This document shows positions 1-6,915 of a stretch of DNA of 26,877 bases, one piece after another. The stretch is from contig JAFGND010000081.1 of the NCBI GenBank assembly GCA_016927185.1, positions 1 through 26,877 of the forward strand, written 5' to 3'. Position 1 is the stretch's first letter, and each line of letters starts with the position of its first letter. Position numbers and translations under genes: made by a program. Origin of the DNA: Candidatus Coatesiibacteriota bacterium (lineage in GTDB: Bacteria > JAFGND01). Under the pieces are notes generated by a model, which saw nothing but the letters and a program-made list of their open reading frames with translations, was not told the origin of the DNA and made no database searches.

Positions 1-714
1 CCAGGTTTTTATGCTTAAAATATCTTCCCAGAAGCCAAAATCCTTTGGATACTTTCTGAACCATCTTACACCTCTTACTGGACCATAAAGAAAGAAGCTT
101 AAACCGAAAAGAAAAAGCAGGAAGGTGATTATTATCTTCTTTGGTTCCTTATAACCTCTATAAATCAAGTAAAGAGCTATAAATGGAGCAAATAAAACTA
201 TTGTTTGATGATGATTTGTGCTCAAGCCTACAACATATCCTATTATATAAGCATATCTCCAATTCCTTGTTTGTTCAAATTTCCATACAAGCAGAAACAA
301 TAGAACTATGAATAACAGGTTTAGAGTATATACTTCAGGTATATTTGCCTGAGACCACATGACAGGACTAAAACCTATCAATAAAACAATAATGGGAGGA
401 ATTAGCTTGTTGTTTGTTATTTGTTCCAGTAACAGGTATAAAATCCATAATGAAATAACTCCCCATAGACCTGATAAAATGCTTAATATATAAAATGTGT
501 TAACAGGAGAAAAATCAGTAAACAGTTTACCCATGCAAATATAAAGTGGGTATCCAGAAGTTACACTAAATCCCAAAAATCTTGATGTAATGGCTAATTG
601 AACGCTATCTCCCTTGCTGATAACAATACCTGGAGGAGTAGTATAGAAATAGATTGATCCTATGAACAAGAGTGTTATAAGGATTAAACTATGCTTCTTC
701 AGAAATTTTATCAT
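1..714 (-). CDS. DUF2723-family membrane protein (glycosyltransferase-like), N-terminal 238 residues only
   Basis: The frame starts at ATG 714-712 and stays open to the window edge, so the C-terminus is missing. Translation gives a basic N-terminus, a membrane segment (about residues 8-24), then PPG (27-29), GDS (35-37) and SGYPLY (53-58), followed by several hydrophobic segments and SQANIPEVYTLN (121-132). This order matches the DUF2723 family, whose usual motifs are a PG..WDSGE region, PPGYPLY and an AEVY..N motif. The family is related to protein O-mannosyltransferase/GT39-type polytopic enzymes that use lipid-linked sugars; the true donor and acceptor cannot be read here. NHHQ at 167-170 sits in the family's conserved NH region. 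No Shine-Dalgarno precedes the ATG. A terminator poly-U tract ends 2 nt upstream of it, so transcription must come from read-through or a nearby promoter that I cannot define. Confidence 0.85.
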   Translation of the reverse strand, partial: MIKFLKKHSLILITLLFIGSIYFYTTPPGIVISKGDSVQLAITSRFLGFSVTSGYPLYICMGKLFTDFSPVNTFYILSILSGLWGVISLWILYLLLEQITNNKLIPPIIVLLIGFSPVMWSQANIPEVYTLNLLFIVLLFLLVWKFEQTRNWRYAYIIGYVVGLSTNHHQTIVLFAPFIALYLIYRGYKEPKKIIITFLLFLFGLSFFLYGPVRGVRWFRKYPKDFGFWEDILSIKTW

Positions 715-716
715 TT

Positions 717-746
717 AAAAAAAAGCCCATAGAGAACTATGGGCTT
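717..746 (-). terminator. Rho-independent terminator after the propeller gene
   Basis: Read on the minus strand, a 10-bp perfect stem (737-746 with 723-732, core CTATGGGC/GCCCATAG) closes a 4-nt loop (733-736) and is followed directly by eight T residues (724-717). It lies 20 nt after the stop codon of the gene ending at 766. The T-tract ends 2 nt before the ATG of the next gene, so it could also act as an attenuator for that gene. Confidence 0.9.
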
Positions 747-765
747 AAATACTTCCAGACAATCA

Positions 766-2190
766 TTATTTAAGAACTAAGAACTTCTTTTTAATCAATT
801 CTCCGTTATTGCTTATATTAATGAAATAGACACCATTGTTTATTTGAGATGGAATCTGCCATGAATAAGTATGAGAGCCTGATTTAACTTTTCCAAAGTC
901 CTTTATTAATCTGCCATTAACATCATATACTTTCATGTTAGAATCATTTTCAAGTGTGCATCTGAATTTCAGTATATCTTTAACTGGGTTGCATAAAATA
1001 TCAAGAGATGATTTTTGGGGAAGTTTTCTGGCAGTTTTCTGGTCTTTGAAACCAGTTGTACCAGTTATAGCCACTACAGTACCATTATCAAGAGGAACTA
1101 TTATCTGTCCGTTTGCTGCTAATGCTAGTTCTCCTGATACTGCACTTGCCAGATTATATTTCCACTCAAGGGTTCCATCTCTGTGCAGGCAATGCAACCA
1201 GCCATCTTCTGAAACAAAAATTACGTCTCCGGTAACATCAACCAAAGCTTGTTTTCTTATTGCATCATTAGCAGTAAATAGCCAGTTTCTTGAACTATCT
1301 TGCTTGATACTATGGATTTTATAGTCGTCGCAGCCAACGTTGATATTGCCATTCTGATCAATGGAAGGGACACACTGGCTTTCTCCACTTAATCTGTATG
1401 TCCAGTAAATAGTCTGGTTTTCTGCATCATGGCAATATACAACCATGCTTTCACCAGTGAAATAGAGATTACCGCTAGCATCTACTGATGCAGGATAATA
1501 AATTGAAGAAGTATCATAATACCAGCGAACACTTCCTGATTTTTCAAGCATAGTCAAATGACTTCTTGAAGAAACGAACACTCCACCTGATCTGTCCAGA
1601 GTTGGAGCAAAAACCGAGGAAGCATCTACATCGACAGACCATTTAAGACCACCAATAGAATTAACACAATAAATATAACCATTGTTAGCTCCAAAATATA
1701 CATTACCATAATCGTCTACTATTGGAGCTCCTGTCATGGTTGAAGAGAATCTGTAAGACCATTTCATGTTTCCATCATGGAAATAGCAATAAAAATATCC
1801 ATCATTACTTCCGAAATATACCTGTCCATCTCCATCAATACAAGGAGTTGTTCTGATATCTCCATAAGTTATTTCTTTCCAGACTAAACCACCATTACTA
1901 TTAATACAATAGAACCAGTTATCATCTGAGCCAAAGAATATTCTTCCATCATGATTTATTGCTACGCCGCCATATATTGGATAACCAACTTCATAAGTCC
2001 ATGCTTTTTGAATATTCACATCTGGTCCATCATAGTTACTCTGAGCTGTCCTGTATTGATTCTGACCAAAGCATGGCCATGCACCAGTATTTGCTTCATC
2101 CAGCATCTTTGAAGTAAGCATCACTCTTGAGTTCGCGAAGAGCAAACCTATTGAGCAGAAAAGAATTACAATCACAAAAAAGTATTTCAT
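766..2190 (-). CDS. secreted PQQ-like beta-propeller protein with T9SS-type C-terminal sorting domain
   Basis: This 474-residue protein starts with a signal peptide (hydrophobic residues 4-18, likely cleavage near LFA-N at 19-20). About eight blades of the PQQ-like/WD-like type follow (roughly residues 50-385). They recur as a G-x-V/I-Y/F-F-G, a DG-Y-Y-C and a closing KW or EW, for example VYFGSNDGYFYC. The last 80 residues contain a CNPVKD start, a MKVYDVNGRLIKDF strand pair, a NGVYFI strand and a lysine-rich end (KKKFLVLK), as in the Por secretion system C-terminal sorting domain (type A). It is therefore predicted to cross the outer membrane by T9SS and stay on the surface or be released. 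No catalytic site is visible; structural or binding roles are likely. The start is set by GGAGG at 2197-2201, 7 nt before ATG. A terminator follows the gene, so it is probably monocistronic. Confidence 0.88.
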   Translation of the reverse strand: MKYFFVIVILFCSIGLLFANSRVMLTSKMLDEANTGAWPCFGQNQYRTAQSNYDGPDVNIQKAWTYEVGYPIYGGVAINHDGRIFFGSDDNWFYCINSNGGLVWKEITYGDIRTTPCIDGDGQVYFGSNDGYFYCYFHDGNMKWSYRFSSTMTGAPIVDDYGNVYFGANNGYIYCVNSIGGLKWSVDVDASSVFAPTLDRSGGVFVSSRSHLTMLEKSGSVRWYYDTSSIYYPASVDASGNLYFTGESMVVYCHDAENQTIYWTYRLSGESQCVPSIDQNGNINVGCDDYKIHSIKQDSSRNWLFTANDAIRKQALVDVTGDVIFVSEDGWLHCLHRDGTLEWKYNLASAVSGELALAANGQIIVPLDNGTVVAITGTTGFKDQKTARKLPQKSSLDILCNPVKDILKFRCTLENDSNMKVYDVNGRLIKDFGKVKSGSHTYSWQIPSQINNGVYFINISNNGELIKKKFLVLK

Positions 2191-2206
2191 TATACACCTC
2201 CACTTT

Positions 2207-2229
2207 CCTACATTGTTATTAGATGTAGG
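2207..2229. promoter_or_regulatory. inverted repeat in the leader of the propeller gene
   Basis: CCTACAT (2207-2213) and ATGTAGG (2223-2229) form a perfect 7-bp inverted repeat with a 9-nt spacer. It lies between the putative -35 box (2249-2254) and the ribosome binding site (2197-2201). It could be an operator or a leader hairpin; function is inferred from position only. Confidence 0.4.
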
Positions 2230-2248
2230 TTTTGTATTATTCTTTTTT

Positions 2249-2254
2249 TGTCAA
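2249..2254 (-). promoter_or_regulatory. putative -35 box of the propeller gene
   Basis: TTGACA on the minus strand, 58 nt upstream of the ATG at 2190. No convincing -10 hexamer at 16-18 nt; TACATC at 21 nt is the nearest candidate, so the promoter assignment is tentative. Confidence 0.35.
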
Positions 2255-2361
2255 GTAATTAATAATGTTGGTTTAATTGCAAATCTACTCTTCCTGGGCA
2301 AGAGATGAGAATTTGATAAATTGATTTTATTATAAAAATCAAGAAGAAGTATTTTTTTCCT

Positions 2362-3597
2362 TTATTCCTTATATCTTGCTTTGCTGCATAACTTTTTTCT
2401 GAGGAGATCCAGAGAATATACAATTGCCAACTCTCTTATGACTGCTCTTGAGCCTTTAAAAAAATGTCTTTCAGAAATTGTTTTCATATCTGCACAGGCA
2501 ATTGCTATACAGACTGTTCCTACTGGTTTATCTGAAGATCCTCCATCAGGCCCAGCTATTCCCGTTATTGCAAGAGCATAATCAGAATTGAATTTTTTCA
2601 TGCAAGATTTAGCCATTTCTTCAGCAACTTCAACAGAAACTGCCCCATATTTTTCCAGGAGCTTGTCGGAAACTTTCAACAGTTTTCTCTTGGCATCATT
2701 TGAATAAGCGATTATCCCTCCCTTGAAATAGGAAGAACTGCCTTTTAATTCGGTTATGCGTCCTCCAAGTAGTCCACCAGTACAGCTCTCTGCTATTGAA
2801 AGAGATTCTTTTCTTTCAATCAATTTTCTATGTATGAAGTTATAGAGATTATCTTCGTCGAAGCCTATGAATTTATCTTCAAGAAGTGAACAAAGTATTT
2901 TTGATTGACTTAGAATCCATTTTTTATTATTGCTAGTTAATCTGACTTCTAATGTCCCAAGTTTGGGAAGAAAAGCAATATTATTGCAGCCAGTTGATCT
3001 TTCTTCATAGATGTTTGAAAGCTCACTTTCAGGTTGTCTTGCACAGTTGATAATCCTGTTGTATTTTTTTTCCTTGATGCTGAATTTTTTCTTTATATAG
3101 TCGGAGACACCATTTTCCCAAAGTGATTTCACTTCTCTCGGTACTCCAGGTAAAAGAATAATCGTTCGATGTTCATCATTGAATATTAGCGATGGAGCAG
3201 TTCCTTCGGGATTTTTTATTACAGTACATCCTTCTATGATTTCACCTTGTGTCTTGTTTGATTTTGGCATTTTCCTGTTTCTTTTTTTAAAGAAATTCTG
3301 GGTGTTCTTATATAATTCTTCATTGAATACCAGCTTCTTTTTGATTGCTTCAGCAACAGCATACTTCGTGAAATCATCTGGGGTGGGTCCTAAACCACCT
3401 GTTATAATAATCATATCACTTTTTTCCCTTAATTCCAGAAATACTTCTTTGATAATTTCCTTTATATCTCCTATTGTAATATGATAAGATAAGAATAAAT
3501 TGATCTTTGAAAGCTCTGTTCCTATAAAAGCTGCATTTGTATCAATAGTATGTCCAATTAGTACTTCTGTTCCAACAGTCAATAGTGAAATCTTCAT
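2362..3597 (-). CDS. cinA: CinA-family protein (MoCF-like domain plus NMN deamidase domain)
   Basis: Two-domain protein of 411 residues, the usual CinA length. The N-terminal MoaB/MogA-like domain begins MKISLLTVGTEVL and has the ITGGLGPTPDD loop (65-75). In CinA proteins this half has been linked to ADP-ribose pyrophosphatase activity. The C-terminal PncC-like domain contains AESCTGG (serine in ESCTGG, about 270-275), a YFKGGIIAYSN segment and ITGIAGPDGG (344-353). It hydrolyses nicotinamide mononucleotide to nicotinate mononucleotide in pyridine nucleotide salvage. The open frame extends 16 codons further upstream, but AAGGAG at 3604-3609 lies 6 nt before the ATG at 3597 and homologues start at this MKIS-type methionine, so I place the start there. 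A TTGACT box at 3660-3665 (minus strand) may drive it. No partner genes are adjacent. Confidence 0.93.
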   Translation of the reverse strand: MKISLLTVGTEVLIGHTIDTNAAFIGTELSKINLFLSYHITIGDIKEIIKEVFLELREKSDMIIITGGLGPTPDDFTKYAVAEAIKKKLVFNEELYKNTQNFFKKRNRKMPKSNKTQGEIIEGCTVIKNPEGTAPSLIFNDEHRTIILLPGVPREVKSLWENGVSDYIKKKFSIKEKKYNRIINCARQPESELSNIYEERSTGCNNIAFLPKLGTLEVRLTSNNKKWILSQSKILCSLLEDKFIGFDEDNLYNFIHRKLIERKESLSIAESCTGGLLGGRITELKGSSSYFKGGIIAYSNDAKRKLLKVSDKLLEKYGAVSVEVAEEMAKSCMKKFNSDYALAITGIAGPDGGSSDKPVGTVCIAIACADMKTISERHFFKGSRAVIRELAIVYSLDLLRKKLCSKARYKE

Positions 3598-3734
3598 TGG
3601 ATTCTCCTTGAAATATCTTTTGACAGACATCCAGACTGATATCATCCCTCAGGTATTATAGTCAATATTATTCGAAGATCCGGATAAATTTTCAATTGAC
3701 TTAATTTGCTTTAATAATCTAACAAGCAATAGTC

Positions 3735-4817
3735 ATGGAAAACAAGATTGGTGTAGGGAATTTATTCTCATTATTTGGTCAGAGTATTACATATGGAATA
3801 AATAGAACCAATGAAGCTTTGATTAAATCATTCTCTTTGAAACGTTATGTTTATCTTGGATGGCTATTCTTTTTAGCTTCTCTGGGACAAATGGGAATAC
3901 CCAATTTTAATTCAGGTTCCAACAATTTCGGAAGATCATCACAATCATCAGCATTTTTCAAGGAATCCTTTGATTTCATTAAAGATAATGTTGCATTGGT
4001 GATTGTAATATCAATTATTATTTTCATAATATTCATAAGTTTTATGCTCCTTCTCAAATATATTGGAGCAAGATACAGGATGGTATGGTTAAGAACTCTG
4101 CTTAAAGCTCCATTTTTCGAGAGTTATGACAAATCTAGTATTCATCTCGGGAATAGCCTGTTTGTTTTTGAACTTGTAGTCCAGTCAATAATTATTGCCA
4201 TTCTATTGATTTCATCTATACCATTGATAATTTACTTGATTGCTTTGTTTCCAGATATTAGTGAGATATTGGATTCTCCTGGCGAAGAAATCATTCCAGT
4301 AATTATTTTACTTCTTTTTGTAATTTTCTTTGTAGTAATTCCAGTTTCAATTATATTTTCAATGATAAATACCCTGACTAATGATTTTGTTATTCCTGTT
4401 ATGGATAGCAAAGGAATGCGCTGTTATGAAACATGGAAACTTCTATATCCATTCTTTAAAGCCAATTTCTGGAGTCTTTTTTTATATATAATATCTATTG
4501 GTTTTTGTATGGGAATTTTGAATGGACTCCTTAGTGTCTTAAGCTTCTTCATTATCTTACCTGTGGGACTATTTTTAGCTGGATTTGCAATATTAGGATG
4601 GATAATCGCGGGGGGCTGGAATCCAGCACTTCTGATTTTGTACATACCTTTAGGTTTGTTTTTAGCAGTCTCAGTTTGGTTCATAATTCTTTTATTCATG
4701 CTGCCAGCTGGAGCTTTAAGAAGATACATAAGTTATGATATGATTACAAAAATGAAACCGGATTTATTTGACTTAAATGACTCTCTGCTTTTGCCAGAGG
4801 ATAAAGATTTCTCTTAA
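3735..4817 (+). CDS. multipass membrane protein of unknown function
   Basis: I do not recognise this 360-residue protein. It has a soluble N-terminus with a possible amphipathic segment, one membrane segment near residues 37-55, then a Ser/Asn-rich linker (about 60-72). Six or seven further hydrophobic segments lie between about residue 85 and 335. A short hydrophilic tail is rich in Asp and Leu. Repeated long Ile/Val/Phe stretches and a W-containing pair of final helices recall polytopic proteins of the DUF4013/DUF7544 or glycerophosphodiesterase-membrane-domain type, but this is only resemblance. No catalytic motif is visible. There is no clear Shine-Dalgarno before ATG 3735; a TTGACT box lies at 3696-3701. 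It is divergent from cinA, and its last 45 nt overlap the 3' end of the opposite-strand DHH gene. Confidence 0.85.
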   Translation: MENKIGVGNLFSLFGQSITYGINRTNEALIKSFSLKRYVYLGWLFFLASLGQMGIPNFNSGSNNFGRSSQSSAFFKESFDFIKDNVALVIVISIIIFIIFISFMLLLKYIGARYRMVWLRTLLKAPFFESYDKSSIHLGNSLFVFELVVQSIIIAILLISSIPLIIYLIALFPDISEILDSPGEEIIPVIILLLFVIFFVVIPVSIIFSMINTLTNDFVIPVMDSKGMRCYETWKLLYPFFKANFWSLFLYIISIGFCMGILNGLLSVLSFFIILPVGLFLAGFAILGWIIAGGWNPALLILYIPLGLFLAVSVWFIILLFMLPAGALRRYISYDMITKMKPDLFDLNDSLLLPEDKDFS

Positions 4818-5768
4818 AATAGATTCTTTCATTTTCATTGCATCTTTTTTGTCATATATAACAAAACTGGCTGAAGCTGCTCCTTTATGACCGTCACCAA
4901 TATTCAAAGTCCTGAATATCTCCCCAAGATCAATCTTGTCGTCTTTCACTCCAAATCCAAGAGAAAAAGAGAGGAGAAGATCAGCTTTTTTTGATTTATT
5001 CTGGAATTTATTGGAAATTACCAGAACTGCTAATGATCTCGGATAATGTATGAATGCCAAAGGTCTCAAGATAGCATTCTGGAAACGTAACCTGGTTTGG
5101 TCTATTATCACAATTTCATTATTTACATCTTCCTTCAAGAAATAGATAATTGGTTTTATCATTTCAAGATTGTGTTTTATAAAAGCTCTATAAGAACTAT
5201 CTTTGCTCTTTATTTCCTTCATCTCACATAATTTTTGAGGTGTCAGTTCCTTGATGAGATTTGTCAATCTATTTAGAAAAACGATTTTCTTGTTTAAATC
5301 ATCGCATTTATCTTTTATTGCAAAGTCTAATATCCTTGATGGTTTTTCTGCCAACCATTCCAGGGGTGAATCATATTTGAAGCTATCTACTTCATCTGCA
5401 ATATCTATGTAAGATTTAAGTATATCAGAGAAAGAGATCTTATCCTTGAAATAATTATAAATGACTCTGGCACAAGAATCTTGCTCGGAAAAGCTTCCAG
5501 GAATACTTGTAATATCTATTTTCCTGTAATTCAAATCTTCAAGATTCCCTGTATGATGATCAAACCATGCCCCGCAGCATGTACTATAAGGCAGATCGCA
5601 TATTATATCAGTTTCAAGGAGAACATGTTTCTTGTTGATGATATTTGTCGGACCAGTAAAGAGAAACTGTTTTATGCCTGTAATAGATGATAAAAGGGAT
5701 GATGATATTACCCCGTCTAAATCGTTGTGAGAAACAATCCTCTTATAGTTGTCTTTGTTAAATTCCAT
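4773..5768 (-). CDS. DHH-family phosphoesterase
   Basis: This 331-residue protein has the DHH signature order. Motif I is SHNDLDG (13-19, metal ligands H14, D16, D18). D58 lies in CDLPY, and DHHTGN (70-75) is the DHH triad. An ADEVDSF segment supplies the next acidic metal ligand. The C-terminal GDGHKGAASASF (291-302) is the DHHA1-type glycine/histidine substrate loop. The family contains Mn-dependent exopolyphosphatases, nanoRNases and cyclic di-AMP or pApA phosphodiesterases. The substrate cannot be fixed from sequence, and there is no CBS or GGDEF domain. ATG 5768 has no Shine-Dalgarno. A TTGACT box (5798-5803) and an AATTGC box (5776-5781) leave only 7 nt to the ATG, consistent with a leaderless transcript. 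The 3' end overlaps the convergent membrane-protein gene by 45 nt. Confidence 0.87.
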   Translation of the reverse strand: MEFNKDNYKRIVSHNDLDGVISSSLLSSITGIKQFLFTGPTNIINKKHVLLETDIICDLPYSTCCGAWFDHHTGNLEDLNYRKIDITSIPGSFSEQDSCARVIYNYFKDKISFSDILKSYIDIADEVDSFKYDSPLEWLAEKPSRILDFAIKDKCDDLNKKIVFLNRLTNLIKELTPQKLCEMKEIKSKDSSYRAFIKHNLEMIKPIIYFLKEDVNNEIVIIDQTRLRFQNAILRPLAFIHYPRSLAVLVISNKFQNKSKKADLLLSFSLGFGVKDDKIDLGEIFRTLNIGDGHKGAASASFVIYDKKDAMKMKESILREIFILWQKQRVI

Positions 5769-5775
5769 ACTACTG

Positions 5776-5803
5776 GCAATTTGATATCAGATGTTTCAGT
5801 CAA
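5776..5803 (-). promoter_or_regulatory. putative promoter of the DHH gene
   Basis: TTGACT at 5803-5798, a 16-nt spacer, then AATTGC at 5781-5776. The distance from this second box to the ATG is 7 nt. The same layout is seen before two other genes without a Shine-Dalgarno (16424 and 26567). Confidence 0.4.
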
Positions 5804-5899
5804 GAGGAAAAATGGATTGACATATTCATTTACAGCAAATTTAAATATTCCATCAGAAATATCAAAACGTTTAAGAGATTTTTTGAAATCTTTTAAGGG

Positions 5900-5912
5900 A
5901 TTGATAATCAAT
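5900..5912. promoter_or_regulatory. 13-bp palindrome upstream of the V-ATPase operon promoter
   Basis: ATTGAT-A-ATCAAT is a perfect palindrome 15 nt upstream of the operon's putative -35 box, a reasonable place for an activator or repressor site. It is AT-rich, so chance occurrence is possible. Confidence 0.3.
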
Positions 5913-5927
5913 TAATTATAAAAGCGT

Positions 5928-5956
5928 TTGACAAAAAATTAAGGAAATTGATAGAC
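5928..5956 (+). promoter_or_regulatory. putative promoter of the EIIA/V-ATPase operon
   Basis: TTGACA (5928-5933), 17-nt spacer, ATAGAC (5951-5956) as a weak -10 box. This would give a leader of about 35 nt before the ribosome binding site AAAGGAG (5987-5993) of the first gene. It is the only good candidate promoter for the twelve-gene operon. Confidence 0.45.
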
Positions 5957-5998
5957 AGACCTATTGCATAAGCTACCAAGCTTTCCAAAGGAGCTAAT

Positions 5999-6466
5999 AT
6001 GGAAATATTAGATTTAATTCCCAGACAGCAAATTCTTATTCAAATTCCAGAAACAGATAAATCAGAAATATTGATGAAGATGCTGCAAGTCTTTAAATAT
6101 AGATGGAAGGATATGGATGAATCTTCATTGATAAAAGCTTTACTCGAGAGAGAAAAACTTGGAAGTCCTTACCTTCCATGTCAGCTTGCAATCCCGCATG
6201 TAAGAATCCCAAATATAGAAGAAGAATTAGCTGCTTTTGCAACACTTGAAAAAATTGTTGATTTTGCTGAGAAGGGAGATAGTATTCCAAAACCAACTCA
6301 ACTAGTTTTTCTGGTATTGTCTCCTGAAAATAGAATAAAGGAATACTTAACTATTTTATCTAAAATATCAACCATAGTAAGTAGAAATAACACATCTAAG
6401 TATTTGATTGAAGCTAAGAGTAGTCAGGAGGTTGTTGATATCTTGGCATTAGCTAATCAAACATGA
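5999..6466 (+). CDS. PTS EIIA-like protein (fructose/mannitol/PtsN type), first gene of the V-ATPase operon
   Basis: This 155-residue protein has the length and fold pattern of EIIA domains of the fructose/mannitol and nitrogen-regulatory (PtsN) type. The phosphorylatable histidine is H67 in LAIPHVRIP, equivalent to the family's G-x-A-[IL]-PH. The following strand QLVFLVLSPEN and the LTILSKIS helix also match. In known systems HPr or NPr phosphorylates this His, and the protein controls transport, kinases or other targets. No EIIB/EIIC or HPr gene is nearby, so a regulatory rather than sugar-transport role is likely. A good AAAGGAG sets the start. The stop overlaps the next start as ATGA (6463-6466), which ties it by translational coupling to the V-ATPase genes. 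Confidence 0.85.
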   Translation: MEILDLIPRQQILIQIPETDKSEILMKMLQVFKYRWKDMDESSLIKALLEREKLGSPYLPCQLAIPHVRIPNIEEELAAFATLEKIVDFAEKGDSIPKPTQLVFLVLSPENRIKEYLTILSKISTIVSRNNTSKYLIEAKSSQEVVDILALANQT

Positions 6467-6582
6467 ATACCGAAATAGTATTTCTAGTCTATGTTTTCCT
6501 TGCTCTAAGATTATTTTTGCTGTTTGGTTTGGGATATTTGATATATATAGAGATAAAAAAACTGAGGAAGAAACAAAAGTAG
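6463..6582 (+). CDS. small single-pass membrane protein (39 residues) in the V-ATPase operon
   Basis: This short frame reads MNTEIVFLVYVFLALRLFLL then FGLGYLIYIEI and ends in a basic tail, KKLRKKQK. It has one strong hydrophobic helix (about residues 5-29) and a positively charged C-terminus. By the positive-inside rule, that places the C-terminus in the cytoplasm. The start overlaps the EIIA stop as ATGA, and the stop is 8 nt before the next V-ATPase gene, whose ribosome binding site (AGAGG) begins at its stop codon. The tight packing and clear membrane topology argue that it is real. It is not a recognised V-ATPase subunit. It could anchor EIIA or the peripheral stalk at the membrane, or help assemble the rotor. 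Function is inferred from context only. Confidence 0.7.
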   Translation: MNTEIVFLVYVFLALRLFLLFGLGYLIYIEIKKLRKKQK

Positions 6583-6590
6583 AGGTTTTA

Positions 6591-6914
6591 ATGTCTGATT
6601 TCATGAATGATTTGAAAAAACTTATAGATGAAGAAAACAAGCTGGTATCAGAAAAAGAAAAAATCAAAAAAATGCAAGATGAAGAAATAGCAAGGATAGA
6701 AGAGGAAGGGAAAGCACAATTAAATGAAATTGAAGGAAATAAAAATGAAATAAAGAAAAAGATCATAGAAGAGAATTATGAGAAACTGGAAAAGGAAATA
6801 AATAACTTAGAAATAGAAAAGGACAGGAATATTGAGAAAAAAAGAATAATATATGAAAAAATGAAAAAACAATTGCTTCAAAAGCTTCTCAAACAATTCT
6901 TTTGCGGACAATAA
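6591..6914 (+). CDS. V-type ATPase peripheral stalk subunit G/H (coiled coil)
   Basis: This 107-residue protein is almost entirely charged heptads rich in Lys, Glu and Ile. There is no hydrophobic segment apart from a short C-terminal end (LLKQFF). Length, coiled-coil composition and position at the front of the catalytic operon match the AhaH/VatG subunit, which pairs with subunit E to make the peripheral stalk. Sequence identity in this subunit is poor in general, so the call rests on composition and synteny. AGAGG at 6580-6584 precedes ATG by 6 nt. The next gene starts 1 nt after the stop. Confidence 0.8.
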   Translation: MSDFMNDLKKLIDEENKLVSEKEKIKKMQDEEIARIEEEGKAQLNEIEGNKNEIKKKIIEENYEKLEKEINNLEIEKDRNIEKKRIIYEKMKKQLLQKLLKQFFCGQ

Positions 6915-6915
6915 T

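Larger units (their letters stand above)
5769..5998. other. intergenic region between the DHH gene and the V-ATPase operon
   Basis: This 230-nt AT-rich stretch holds divergent promoters for the DHH gene (left) and the EIIA/V-ATPase operon (right). A plus-strand frame of 62 codons (5727-5915, GTG start inside the DHH gene, no ribosome binding site) crosses it. I do not call that frame a gene. Confidence 0.6.

Noticed and set aside
935-1324. Plus-strand open frame inside the propeller gene
   Set aside because: Antisense shadow of a clear repeat protein; no start site or protein-like pattern of its own. The same applies to frames at 3179-3484, 9055-9447, 12229-12453, 16863-17075 and 21845-22120.
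2321-2342. AT-only hairpin after cinA (TTGATTTT with AAAATCAA) as a terminator
   Set aside because: The stem has almost no GC pairs and no clean T-tract follows on the minus strand, so it is not called.
3598-3645. Longer start of cinA (16 extra codons)
   Set aside because: The ATG at 3597 has AAGGAG at good distance and begins exactly where the MoCF-like domain begins; the longer form adds a non-family leader.
5901-5911. FNR-like site in TTGATAATCAA
   Set aside because: FNR/CRP-type half-sites TTGAT and ATCAA need a 4-nt spacer; here there is one.
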